Below, piece by piece: positions 1 through 8,156 of a stretch of 54,334 nucleotides of DNA. A program made the position numbers and the translations under genes. Positions within the stretch are counted from its first letter, which is position 1. Each line of letters starts with the position of its first letter. The notes under the pieces were generated by a model, which was not told the DNA's origin, searched no databases, and saw nothing but the letters and a program-made list of their open reading frames with translations. The DNA is from Fidelibacterota bacterium UBA7301. GTDB lineage: Bacteria > Fidelibacterota > Marinisomatia > Marinisomatales > TCS55. Location of the stretch: NCBI GenBank assembly GCA_002471845.1, contig DKQT01000013.1:1-54334 (forward strand). Reading direction: 5' to 3'.

Positions 1-158
1 AGGTCGGTATCCTGGCGGCGGTCGAGCAAAAGGGCCAGGGTGCCCAGGGCCAACATGCCGCCGATTGTGACCCAAATGGAGAGGCGGGCGCGGCGCATCC
101 GTTTGGAGACCTTGCGGTCTTGGCCCGCCGACGGGGGCGATGGCAGGCCGGTTATCAT
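1..158 (-). CDS. N-terminal part of an unknown single-pass membrane protein (runs off the left edge)
   Basis: Reading the minus strand from position 158 gives an open frame to the window edge (about 52 codons). Its ATG overlaps the TAA stop of the multiheme cytochrome gene by one base (TAATG), so translation is probably coupled. The peptide has a basic, Pro/Ser-rich N-terminus, then one hydrophobic stretch at about residues 27-47 followed by DRRQD, so it looks like a signal-anchored protein. Base composition is GC-rich like the cytochrome gene. The family cannot be recognised from this fragment; a partner of the cytochrome in the same operon is an inference from the overlap. Confidence 0.6.
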   Translation of the reverse strand, partial: MITGLPSPPSAGQDRKVSKRMRRARLSIWVTIGGMLALGTLALLLDRRQDTD

Positions 159-2335
159 TAGCGGCCACCTTCCGCTTTGGGGATAACTCCGGCATGGGCA
201 CGTTTGTTGCTTATAGTGGCAATGGTTTTTTGGGTGGAATGCTTGGTTACCGTGGGCTGGTGGAAGCCGCTTTCCTCTTCCAGGTTCGGCAGCACTAAAT
301 CGAGGAACTCCTGGCGGTAGCGCCTGAAGTTGAGGTCCGCCTTTATGAACAAGGGACCTTTGACATTTTCAGGTACCTTGAAGCGGTAGGTTTGCTTGTC
401 GGAATATTTGGGGAAGATGACCCTTTGCCCTTCGCCGCCGGCCTTGCGCCAGAGTTCGTGCCGGACTAGTGGGTTCCCCTCGGCATCCAGGAGCAGACCT
501 TCCAGGACCAGGGTTCCTTCATCACGGGGGTTGCCCGGTTGGTGAACCTGGCCAGAAACATCGCAAATGGCCCTGGTGACGGGGTCGAGGTTACCCCATT
601 CGGCCAGTACGCTTCCCTGGGTATCGGTGACCTGGAGGTGGACCCAGACCCGCATGAAATCGAGAGGGCCGGTAATGAAGTTGTGACCCACTTTTTCGTT
701 CTTTACTACGGCCATGAACTTCAGTTCGCGGCCCGCCTCCACCTGCTTGGGTGCGTGAAGGCTGACAGTGGCGACGGGCCCCTCAGGCCAAAGGTCCTGG
801 ATTTCGGGGATGATAGTTTTTCCTTGGATCCATTCGCGAGTGAGTTTGTCCTGGGTTTCCCAGTGAGGGAGTTTGAGGACGGCGGGCATGTAGAGGTTGG
901 TCGCGATGGTGCCGTGGTTGCGGTGGGCCTTGTCGTCGGCGTTGCGCCTGGTGTCCCCGGCTTCGCCGCGGCCCGGATCGAGGGAGTCCCGTTCCAGGCG
1001 CATATGGCAGTTGCGGCAGGCCAGGTTCTTGTCCGGATTGTCCTCAACGTGCCAATGACTTTTGCGCCACTCGTCGAATTGGTTTTGGCTGGGGCTGAAG
1101 CCAAAGCGGTTGAGGGCCTCGGGGATGAATTGCTTGTGGCAGGCACCGCAGAATTCGGGGGTGCGCAGCAGGTTGCGATCGTAGTCTTGGAGGTGTTTGC
1201 GCGGGTAAGCGCGGATGAGGAAATCGGAGAGGAGCTTGCCGGTGCCGCTGGATGCCTCGCCGATGTATTTTTCGGGCGGTGTCAGGACGTAATCGGCGTT
1301 ACCCCTTTGGTCCACCTTGGAAATGGAGTGGCACACCACGCAGGAGTTGCCTTCCTGCATGCCCGGCGCGGAGAGGTCCATGTTCTGGATGTCCTTAGCG
1401 CCGGCAAAGAGGGAGATGGGATCGTGGCAGCCGGCGCAATAGCGGGTTTCGGCGGGAGAGCGGTCCTTGGCGAAGGCCTTTTGCACAGCCTGGAAGGGAG
1501 GATTCATGGCGGAGAAGCGGTGGGCGCTGGGCTGCCATTCGGCCAGGATCTGCTCGTGGCAGCGGGAGGTGCCGCAGGATTCGGAGTTGGCCAGGACTTC
1601 GGGGTTGACCAGCATGCCGTTATCAGTACGGGCGTAGGTGGGGGCAAAAGGGTTGCCGCGGTACTCGTCGAATTTCTCGGTGAAATCGGGCAGGCTATAA
1701 TCTTTGGGGATGGGCAGGTAGATCTGTTGTTCGGGCCAGGCCAGGGCGATGCCGGCAACGGAGATAGCCGATATGGAGAGCAGTACTACGTGTCCGCGGA
1801 CAAAGGCATGAAGGGCGGCCCGGTACTGAAGGAGGTGGACAACGGCCGCCTTGCGCCGGGCAAAGGCGAGGGCGGGATGGGCGACAAGGAGCGCCAGGGC
1901 TCCCAGGCCGGTGACCAGGTGGAGCAGGTCCCAGGGCTTGCTGGTGCGGAAGCTGAAAACGGCCTGCCAGGTCAGGACCAGGCCACTGAGGATGCAAAAG
2001 ATAAGGATGGCCATCAGTGCATAGCCTAGGACCATTACGGCGGTGAGGTTCTGCTGGTACCAGATACGAAAATGGCGCCATTGGTAAACCAGGTAGGGAA
2101 TGGTGACCACCAGCCCCAGCAGGGTGTGCAGGACAACTTGGAGCTGAGAGGAAACCGAGAACGGGGCAAGGTAGATCCAAAGGCCGGTCACGGCCTCTAA
2201 CAAGAGCGAAGCCGAAACGAAAATCGCCAGAGGAGAGGCCCAGCCCTGTGCCGAAAGCTCCAGCGGCCGTGCCGGGGCCTGTGGGGGCGAAGGTTCGTGG
2301 CCGTTCTCTGCCGGAGGGAAGGGATTCATTTTCAT
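158..2335 (-). CDS. Membrane-anchored multiheme c-type cytochrome
   Basis: This 725-aa protein has five predicted membrane helices (about residues 34-56, 66-84, 97-122, 137-158, 181-200). They contain several His (70, 139, 153) that could ligate b-type heme. An extracytoplasmic cytochrome domain follows, with four CXXCH motifs (Cys300, 332, 396, 440) and an additional CX4CH (Cys254-His260). The order and spacing resemble the cytochrome c554 family, but the substrate is unknown. A beta-rich tail (about 500-690) follows. The gene starts one base after the stop of the VCBS protein gene and overlaps the next gene by one base, so the three form an operon. Start Met1 or Met3 cannot be distinguished. 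A likely role is electron transfer between the quinone pool and the periplasm. The gene is far richer in GC than everything to its right. Confidence 0.85.
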   Translation of the reverse strand: MKMNPFPPAENGHEPSPPQAPARPLELSAQGWASPLAIFVSASLLLEAVTGLWIYLAPFSVSSQLQVVLHTLLGLVVTIPYLVYQWRHFRIWYQQNLTAVMVLGYALMAILIFCILSGLVLTWQAVFSFRTSKPWDLLHLVTGLGALALLVAHPALAFARRKAAVVHLLQYRAALHAFVRGHVVLLSISAISVAGIALAWPEQQIYLPIPKDYSLPDFTEKFDEYRGNPFAPTYARTDNGMLVNPEVLANSESCGTSRCHEQILAEWQPSAHRFSAMNPPFQAVQKAFAKDRSPAETRYCAGCHDPISLFAGAKDIQNMDLSAPGMQEGNSCVVCHSISKVDQRGNADYVLTPPEKYIGEASSGTGKLLSDFLIRAYPRKHLQDYDRNLLRTPEFCGACHKQFIPEALNRFGFSPSQNQFDEWRKSHWHVEDNPDKNLACRNCHMRLERDSLDPGRGEAGDTRRNADDKAHRNHGTIATNLYMPAVLKLPHWETQDKLTREWIQGKTIIPEIQDLWPEGPVATVSLHAPKQVEAGRELKFMAVVKNEKVGHNFITGPLDFMRVWVHLQVTDTQGSVLAEWGNLDPVTRAICDVSGQVHQPGNPRDEGTLVLEGLLLDAEGNPLVRHELWRKAGGEGQRVIFPKYSDKQTYRFKVPENVKGPLFIKADLNFRRYRQEFLDLVLPNLEEESGFHQPTVTKHSTQKTIATISNKRAHAGVIPKAEGGR

Positions 2336-2336
2336 A

Positions 2337-5300
2337 TCATTCTGGAATTATTTTACGCATTACTCTTTTAAAAGGCTCATCGGTAATTTTACGTGTATTA
2401 TAAAGTTTATTATAATCTGCAGTATGTAAATCATTTTCAGAATAAGCATCATCTGAACTGTACGGGTAAGATTTCATGCCATGGTATGGTAGTGGCTTCA
2501 CTGTCTGCCCATGGGCTGTATTTAGGTCTCCATCCTTTAGCCATCCATCATTATAAAATATAAAGTCTCGTGTCCATCCCTTTGGTAAGACAATGTTTTT
2601 AGGTACATCAAACTCAAGGATTATTTCATCACCAGCATTCATGATCACATATTGGTTATCTGAATTTTTTAATAAAGAAGTAACATCTCCATAACGTGTG
2701 TAGTTACCAACTAAATCTCGCCACTTTGGTGTTATTGATGTTGTTTTATAAAATGGAATACTGGGACTATATTGGGTTTTCTTCATTAGTTTTGAAAATC
2801 CCTTATAATTGAGATTGGCGGATCCAGGATTCAATACGGTCACTTGGATTGGATCGTTGAAAAAATCTGTTACGTAAAAAATTTCGTCCCAATATATTTG
2901 CATATTCGTCCGAATTCGAACCCTGTAATCATTTGATTCAAATAAATCGGATAAATTTACAATCACCATTTTATTTTTCCCTTTTGGAAATCCAATATTT
3001 TGAATCACAGTTTTCCATTGTCCATTTTGGTCTATTACCTGCAAGTGTGGAGGGATAGAATTAATTCCCTCCGACTGAGCCATGTTTACATTGATACTTG
3101 CGTCAGTTGGGAATATCCAACCATAAAGGAATAAATATACACTATCCTTTCCTGATAAATCTCCCAACTCAAGAACAAGGTCATGAACCTCAGTAACCCC
3201 TTGGAAGTTTTCAAAATTAAAGTCTGAAATATAATTATCATCGGTATACAATGTTTTTCCAATAAGATTATTTCCTTTTTCATCCATAGCTGATAAGGGA
3301 ATATGCTTTTTTTGCACTTTTATAATATCAAGTGTTTGAGATGGCTTGGGGGGAAAAGATTCATCCACAAATATTTCGATATTTTCCGGATGATCTACCG
3401 CATATAATTGGATTTTATCTAGAAATGCGGTTTCCCACAGTTGGGTAGAAAACCGCAGTTGGTATTTCCCTTTACGCTCTTTTAAACTATTTGAAGAAAT
3501 TTTAAAATATTCACTGGCAGATTTTGGTGAGGCATAAATTGTATTTTCTCCTGTACCACCAATTGGCATTCCAATTGCACTCGCCCAAAGGACATCTTTT
3601 GAAAAAACAAATTTTTCCCCATTCCAAGTAAATAACCAAGGGCAAGACCCTTTTAATATTTGCTCTTCGACAATTATCTGGATCCTAGTGAGGGTTATGT
3701 ATGAACTTGTTGGTTTTAAATGGTTCTGCGGAACGCCATTGTTCCATACCACGCGAAGCACATCCGCACTATCTTGCCTTCCAATACCAAAATACGCCAC
3801 AGGTTCATACATAACCCTCATTTGATATAGGTCCCCAACTTTTAATTCGAGTTTTGATCCTATACCAAAATAATTATTTTTTGTACTCCCAGTTCTAAGG
3901 CCCACCAACCGAACCACTAAAAAGTTATTTACATTACCACCATTGTTGCGTAACAATTTTACTTCCCCATTGGGAGTAATGTATATGATATCTAAATCAC
4001 CATCATTATCAGCGTCAAATGTTTCTGCTTGATTTACATCACCTATTTCTTCAGGTAATAAAGAATTCGCTAATAAAAAACTCCCTGAACCATTATTATA
4101 ATACAAGTTTAAACCAGAACCTTTTTGATGCTCAACGGAGTGACCTGCAATAAGTAAGTCTAAATAGCCATCATTATCAGCGTCAAAAAAAATCGCATCA
4201 GTTACGGAAATTGTCTCAATATTTTTAAATGCTTTTTCTGATTTATTATCGTCAATAAAAGATCCACTACCGTTATTTATTAATAAACTATGATTGCCTG
4301 TTTTTTTATCGCCTATAAATAAATCTAAGTATCCATCATTGTTATAATCGCCAGCAACAGCAGTTCCTGATCCACTTTCAGAATGCAGCCCTACCTGGTC
4401 AGTCAGGTCTCTGAAAAACCCTCCCCTTAAGTTATCAAAATAACGGTTAGACCCTGTTTCATTTACTATAAAAAGGTCAGGGTCTCCGTCATCATCAAAG
4501 TCTCCAAAAATAACGTTAGAAGTATTATCCTCTTTATCACCAAGACCTGATTCATCTGCGATTTCTGAAAATGAACCATCAAAATTATTTCGGAAGAGAC
4601 GATTTTTTCCTTGAGTACAAAGAAAAATATCTAAATCACCTTCCAAATCTAAATCAGCAAATAAGGCGATTTTTGCGCCATTATCGCTACCAAGTCCAGA
4701 TCCATTTGTAATGTCAATGAATTCCCCCTCACCCACATTTCGATAGAGGCTATTGCTAAGATCGTTAACGACGAATAAATCTAAGTATCCATCATTATCA
4801 TAATCCCCCAAAATGGCAGATTTATCCCTCCCTTTATATTTAACAATAAAATCATTTGTTTTTTCTACAAAACTCCCGTTTTGATTTATGAGTATAAATC
4901 GTCGACTCATATTTTCGGATGAATTCCATTGAGACACAAATATGTCTTGATCATTATCACCATCAACATCACCAATAGTTATAATAGATGGTTGGTTTTT
5001 ACCCGATAAGATATTCAAACCTGACCGGGCACTTATTTCAGTAAAATTGAGTCCTTCTGGAATTTCGTTTTCCACTACATACAAATTGGGATCCAGTTGT
5101 AAAAATCGATAAATCGGGAATCCGGATATAGGGCCATTGGTTCCCCGTAAAACAGCTAATGATACTCGGTAAAATGAAGTCGCCCTTATTATGTTATGAA
5201 ACATGACTACTTGCCTAATAGCTAGTTTCGTATTTCCATTCCTTATAAAGTGTAAAGCTTTATTAAATATTTCCTTTGACACATTCGGAAGTCTTGGCAA

Positions 5301-5924
5301 TATTTGATTTACACTTTCCATGTGGAATAAAGCATCGCTGGAATTCCCATCGCGCAATAATAATTCTATTAGTCTAAATCTAGCTGCGGAATCCATAGAC
5401 TGAATTTTTACAACTCGTGACAGAATATTAATTGCATTTTTAGAGGACTCATCTGTGCCTTCTTCTATAGAATAAATCGCTAATTGATATAACGATTGTA
5501 AATGATTAGGGTGGGTTTTAAGTACATTCTCAAGAAGTCTAACAGCTTTTTCACGCTGACCATTGAGTTCATATACTTTAGCCAATAAAAACCGAATGTC
5601 TGGATTCTCTGGAGAAAGTTTAACAGCTTTTTTAAGGCTTTCTTCAGCCTTTGTCATACTGTTTGGCATTCTCATATGTGTGTATCCAAGGTTTGCATGA
5701 CCCAATGCTTCCATGGGCGCAAGGCTAATTAATAATTCGAATTCTCGGGATGCTTGGGAAAGTTGACCTTCTTCTAAATAAGCTAAACCTAAATTCCTGT
5801 GAGATACAATTTGTTTAAAGGATTCTGGTGAAACTTTAACTTTTTGTTCGCATCCGTATGGCGATAAATAAATAAAAAATAGAACGAATGAATACTTTGC
5901 CAACTTTGAAATGTATTTATTCAT
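2337..5924 (-). CDS. TPR - FG-GAP/VCBS repeat - ASPIC/UnbV protein (CRTAC1-like)
   Basis: I place the start at the ATG at 5924 (1195 aa): the frame is open 7 codons further, but the stop of an upstream gene fragment lies 2 bases before this ATG. After a hydrophobic N-terminus with a Cys near residue 25 (lipid attachment possible, lipobox poor), TPR-like helices span about 40-210. Seven FG-GAP/VCBS repeats with Asp-rich calcium loops of the DxDxDG type span about 315-690. An ASPIC/UnbV domain (about 695-755) follows, then about 430 residues of unassigned beta-rich sequence. Such proteins are exported and often sit beside multiheme cytochromes, as here (one base separates it from the next gene). 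The actual function is unknown; a surface or periplasmic scaffold is a guess. Confidence 0.8.
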   Translation of the reverse strand: MNKYISKLAKYSFVLFFIYLSPYGCEQKVKVSPESFKQIVSHRNLGLAYLEEGQLSQASREFELLISLAPMEALGHANLGYTHMRMPNSMTKAEESLKKAVKLSPENPDIRFLLAKVYELNGQREKAVRLLENVLKTHPNHLQSLYQLAIYSIEEGTDESSKNAINILSRVVKIQSMDSAARFRLIELLLRDGNSSDALFHMESVNQILPRLPNVSKEIFNKALHFIRNGNTKLAIRQVVMFHNIIRATSFYRVSLAVLRGTNGPISGFPIYRFLQLDPNLYVVENEIPEGLNFTEISARSGLNILSGKNQPSIITIGDVDGDNDQDIFVSQWNSSENMSRRFILINQNGSFVEKTNDFIVKYKGRDKSAILGDYDNDGYLDLFVVNDLSNSLYRNVGEGEFIDITNGSGLGSDNGAKIALFADLDLEGDLDIFLCTQGKNRLFRNNFDGSFSEIADESGLGDKEDNTSNVIFGDFDDDGDPDLFIVNETGSNRYFDNLRGGFFRDLTDQVGLHSESGSGTAVAGDYNNDGYLDLFIGDKKTGNHSLLINNGSGSFIDDNKSEKAFKNIETISVTDAIFFDADNDGYLDLLIAGHSVEHQKGSGLNLYYNNGSGSFLLANSLLPEEIGDVNQAETFDADNDGDLDIIYITPNGEVKLLRNNGGNVNNFLVVRLVGLRTGSTKNNYFGIGSKLELKVGDLYQMRVMYEPVAYFGIGRQDSADVLRVVWNNGVPQNHLKPTSSYITLTRIQIIVEEQILKGSCPWLFTWNGEKFVFSKDVLWASAIGMPIGGTGENTIYASPKSASEYFKISSNSLKERKGKYQLRFSTQLWETAFLDKIQLYAVDHPENIEIFVDESFPPKPSQTLDIIKVQKKHIPLSAMDEKGNNLIGKTLYTDDNYISDFNFENFQGVTEVHDLVLELGDLSGKDSVYLFLYGWIFPTDASINVNMAQSEGINSIPPHLQVIDQNGQWKTVIQNIGFPKGKNKMVIVNLSDLFESNDYRVRIRTNMQIYWDEIFYVTDFFNDPIQVTVLNPGSANLNYKGFSKLMKKTQYSPSIPFYKTTSITPKWRDLVGNYTRYGDVTSLLKNSDNQYVIMNAGDEIILEFDVPKNIVLPKGWTRDFIFYNDGWLKDGDLNTAHGQTVKPLPYHGMKSYPYSSDDAYSENDLHTADYNKLYNTRKITDEPFKRVMRKIIPE

Positions 5925-5926
5925 TC

Positions 5927-6130
5927 TTAGTACTGTCCACCGCATTTATATATTTGAATCTGATCATTATTATTTGTGATGATCAATATCTCTTCATTTT
6001 TCTTCAATTTCACTGAAACCATATCCCGAACCTGTCGAGACAAATATAACCCGCTTTTATTAAGCGGAACCGACTTAAAATTATTTTCTCTAACATTTAA
6101 CAATAGAGCGCCATAATTTTGATTTTTTAA
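5927..6130 (-). pseudogene. 3' remnant of a second FG-GAP/VCBS protein gene
   Basis: A minus-strand frame of about 67 codons, with no start codon near its beginning and an in-frame TGA just upstream, ends in TAA at 5927-5929. Its translation (for example SGLYLSRQVRDM, and ILIITNNNDQIQIYK near the end) resembles the C-terminal end of SusC/D-associated FG-GAP repeat proteins, which typically close with a 'VRDM...I..ARNND.L..FK' pattern. The stop lies two bases before the start of the intact TPR-VCBS gene, so this was probably the preceding gene of the operon, now cut off. Seen: the frame and its stop. Inferred: family and truncation. Confidence 0.55.
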
Positions 6131-6141
6131 TCAATTTGACC

Positions 6142-7023
6142 TTAAAACAATTGCTTGGGATACGCTCCTTCACTTACAAGTTTCTGGATTTCACCCACGA
6201 CAAATGCCTTATCCTCTTTATAGGTTACGCCAAACCAGGATGCTGCACTACTCAACACATGCACACTTTCCTGACCATCGTGAATCAACTCATTCACAAT
6301 AGATGGAATTAGAAATTCACTTTTTAATTCCTGCCCATCTTTTTTCAAAAATTCAACAAACGCATCTTCTAAATAATCAAATAGTACTGGCGTAAATCCC
6401 CACATATTCATGGATACGGGTTCACTTCCATCCAGTTCAATATCCCTGTCTGATGACACCCCACTCTCAGTTTTCTGCAAATCGTTTGTTTCAATCACTG
6501 TATCCAATTTTCCATCTTTTACTGTACACAATCCCCGAGTAACACCGCCAAAAATGGATAAAGTATTTTCAAGTCGAAAGGCAACCATGCTAAATGAATC
6601 ACCACCACTTTGATAATATTCTGCTATGGTCTTAAATGATTCTTCACCATAAAAATCATCCCCATTGATGGCAGCAAATGGTTCATTGATCAGATTCTTT
6701 GCAGACAAAATCGCCTGCCCCGTACCCCAGGGTTTCTCACGGCCATCGGGACATGAAAATCCATCCGGCAGATCATGAATATCCTGAAAGGCAAATTTAA
6801 CTTGGATCTTCCCTGCATATTTATCCGTCACCTGGGTTTTGAATTGCTCTTCGAAATCTTTCCGAATGATAAAGACCACCTTGGTGAAACCGGATCGGAT
6901 GGCATCATAAACAGAATAGTCGATAATTGTTTCGCCGTTTGGCCCAACCGCATCCAGTTGCTTGAGGCCGCCATAGCGAGACCCCATACCGGCGGCCATG
7001 ACTAAAAGTGAAAGTTTATTCAT
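6142..7023 (-). CDS. Sugar-phosphate nucleotidyltransferase
   Basis: This 293-aa cytosolic protein opens with the Rossmann-like NTP-transferase signature LLVMAAGMGSRYGGLKQ (residues 5-21; the G-x-G-x-R...K phosphate loop). It also has a central NGDDF (metal-binding Asp), as in GlmU/RmlA-type pyrophosphorylases. It would join a sugar 1-phosphate to a nucleotide. The gene lies 31 bp downstream of a galactokinase-like kinase gene on the same strand; kinase plus pyrophosphorylase suggests salvage of a free sugar to a nucleotide sugar. The sugar and the nucleotide cannot be read from the sequence. It is the last gene of the long minus-strand train. Confidence 0.85.
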   Translation of the reverse strand: MNKLSLLVMAAGMGSRYGGLKQLDAVGPNGETIIDYSVYDAIRSGFTKVVFIIRKDFEEQFKTQVTDKYAGKIQVKFAFQDIHDLPDGFSCPDGREKPWGTGQAILSAKNLINEPFAAINGDDFYGEESFKTIAEYYQSGGDSFSMVAFRLENTLSIFGGVTRGLCTVKDGKLDTVIETNDLQKTESGVSSDRDIELDGSEPVSMNMWGFTPVLFDYLEDAFVEFLKKDGQELKSEFLIPSIVNELIHDGQESVHVLSSAASWFGVTYKEDKAFVVGEIQKLVSEGAYPKQLF

Positions 7024-7054
7024 TTAATTAAATATCCTTTAATAATTGACGAAG

Positions 7055-8104
7055 TTAATCAATTCTAGTTCCTTTGCCAGAATTAATAATGTAAGGGTTT
7101 CCCCCAACATTTTTAATTGCTTCAGCTACTTTTTCGGAATTGTCCGGCGCATAGACAAACATACATCCACCTCCTCCTGAACCATTAATTTTTCCACCCA
7201 AAGCACCCGCATCCAATGCCGCATCCATCATGGCTTCAATCTTCGGTGTGCTAACTTGCAAAACATCCCTTAAAACAGCATGATGCTCTGAAAGAAGTTG
7301 CCCAATCAATTCATGGTCCGGTTCTCTCTTTTCTAATTCAGGAAGGGTCTTTCTTAAGATGTTACGATTTCGAATTGTGTTGTTATACAATTCCCTTTCA
7401 CCTTGTTCCAGGTCAGATAGATCAGCGTTTTCATCCAAAGTGTGAATCGTTAAATCTGGATTTTTGACTTTTAATTTTTTGATTAATGCTAATCTTGAGT
7501 TCCGACATCTGCTCAAGATCCCCATGGTATCTTTTGGCTCGCAGGAGTCCCCCAAAACAAAAGTCCCTAAATTGGGATTTAAAGATCGAATAGAAATTTT
7601 AGGTTCTGACTCCAAATAAATAAGATTACCCATGGCAGTTGAATATTGATCCATCATACCGCCGGGCTCATCAAATTCAGTCACTTCCGCTGTGTAGGTC
7701 AATTCGCCAATTTTTTGCTGATCCCAATTCGTAGGCTCATCTGCCATTTGGGATAAAAAATGGATCCAGCTTACATTGATGGCCGAAGATGAACTGGTGC
7801 CGGCATGGATGGGAATTTCACTAGTAATCTCACATTCAAATCCGAATGAAAAAGTAAGTCCTTCATTCTGGCAAACATTGATACCACTTTTGAAATAGTC
7901 CCTTGGTTTGGCATAAGAAAGATCATCCAAGGAGAATGATTCCTTCTCACCCAAATCCGGTTTATGGATAATAACCTGTTTATCTTCTCTCTTTTCACCT
8001 TTTATCTTGGCTCTTAGGGAAATCGCCATAGCAATGACGGGGAGCCCAAGGTAATCCTGGTGCTCGCCAAAAAGACAAATTCGGCCAGGTGAACTTACTT
8101 TCAT
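7055..8104 (-). CDS. GHMP sugar kinase, galactokinase-like
   Basis: This 349-aa protein carries the three GHMP motifs. They are GRICLFGEHQDY (residues 7-18, the galactokinase-type sugar signature), an ATP loop PIHAGTSSSSA (about 97-107), and a C-terminal GGKINGSGGGGC. A GGMMDQY segment resembles the galactokinase catalytic region. It should phosphorylate C1 of a free hexose or hexosamine. The neighbours (symporter upstream, nucleotidyltransferase downstream, sialidase, GH109-like and beta-galactosidase genes) make galactose, GalNAc or a related glycan sugar plausible. The substrate is an inference; arabinose or uronic acid kinases share the fold. Confidence 0.85.
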   Translation of the reverse strand: MKVSSPGRICLFGEHQDYLGLPVIAMAISLRAKIKGEKREDKQVIIHKPDLGEKESFSLDDLSYAKPRDYFKSGINVCQNEGLTFSFGFECEITSEIPIHAGTSSSSAINVSWIHFLSQMADEPTNWDQQKIGELTYTAEVTEFDEPGGMMDQYSTAMGNLIYLESEPKISIRSLNPNLGTFVLGDSCEPKDTMGILSRCRNSRLALIKKLKVKNPDLTIHTLDENADLSDLEQGERELYNNTIRNRNILRKTLPELEKREPDHELIGQLLSEHHAVLRDVLQVSTPKIEAMMDAALDAGALGGKINGSGGGGCMFVYAPDNSEKVAEAIKNVGGNPYIINSGKGTRID

Positions 8105-8156
8105 ATTTTAATATGTTAATGTGTTCACGTAAACACGTGTGAGCCTACACACATTT

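Noticed and set aside
539..2029. A 496-codon plus-strand open frame opposite the cytochrome gene
   Set aside because: Its translation has no recognisable domain and a composition typical of the antisense of GC-rich coding DNA, while the other strand carries a clear multiheme cytochrome.
3950..5000. Recurring short DNA words (CATCATTATCAGCGTC-like) resembling an array
   Set aside because: They encode the Asp-rich calcium loops of the VCBS repeats, are irregularly spaced and diverged, and so are not a CRISPR array.
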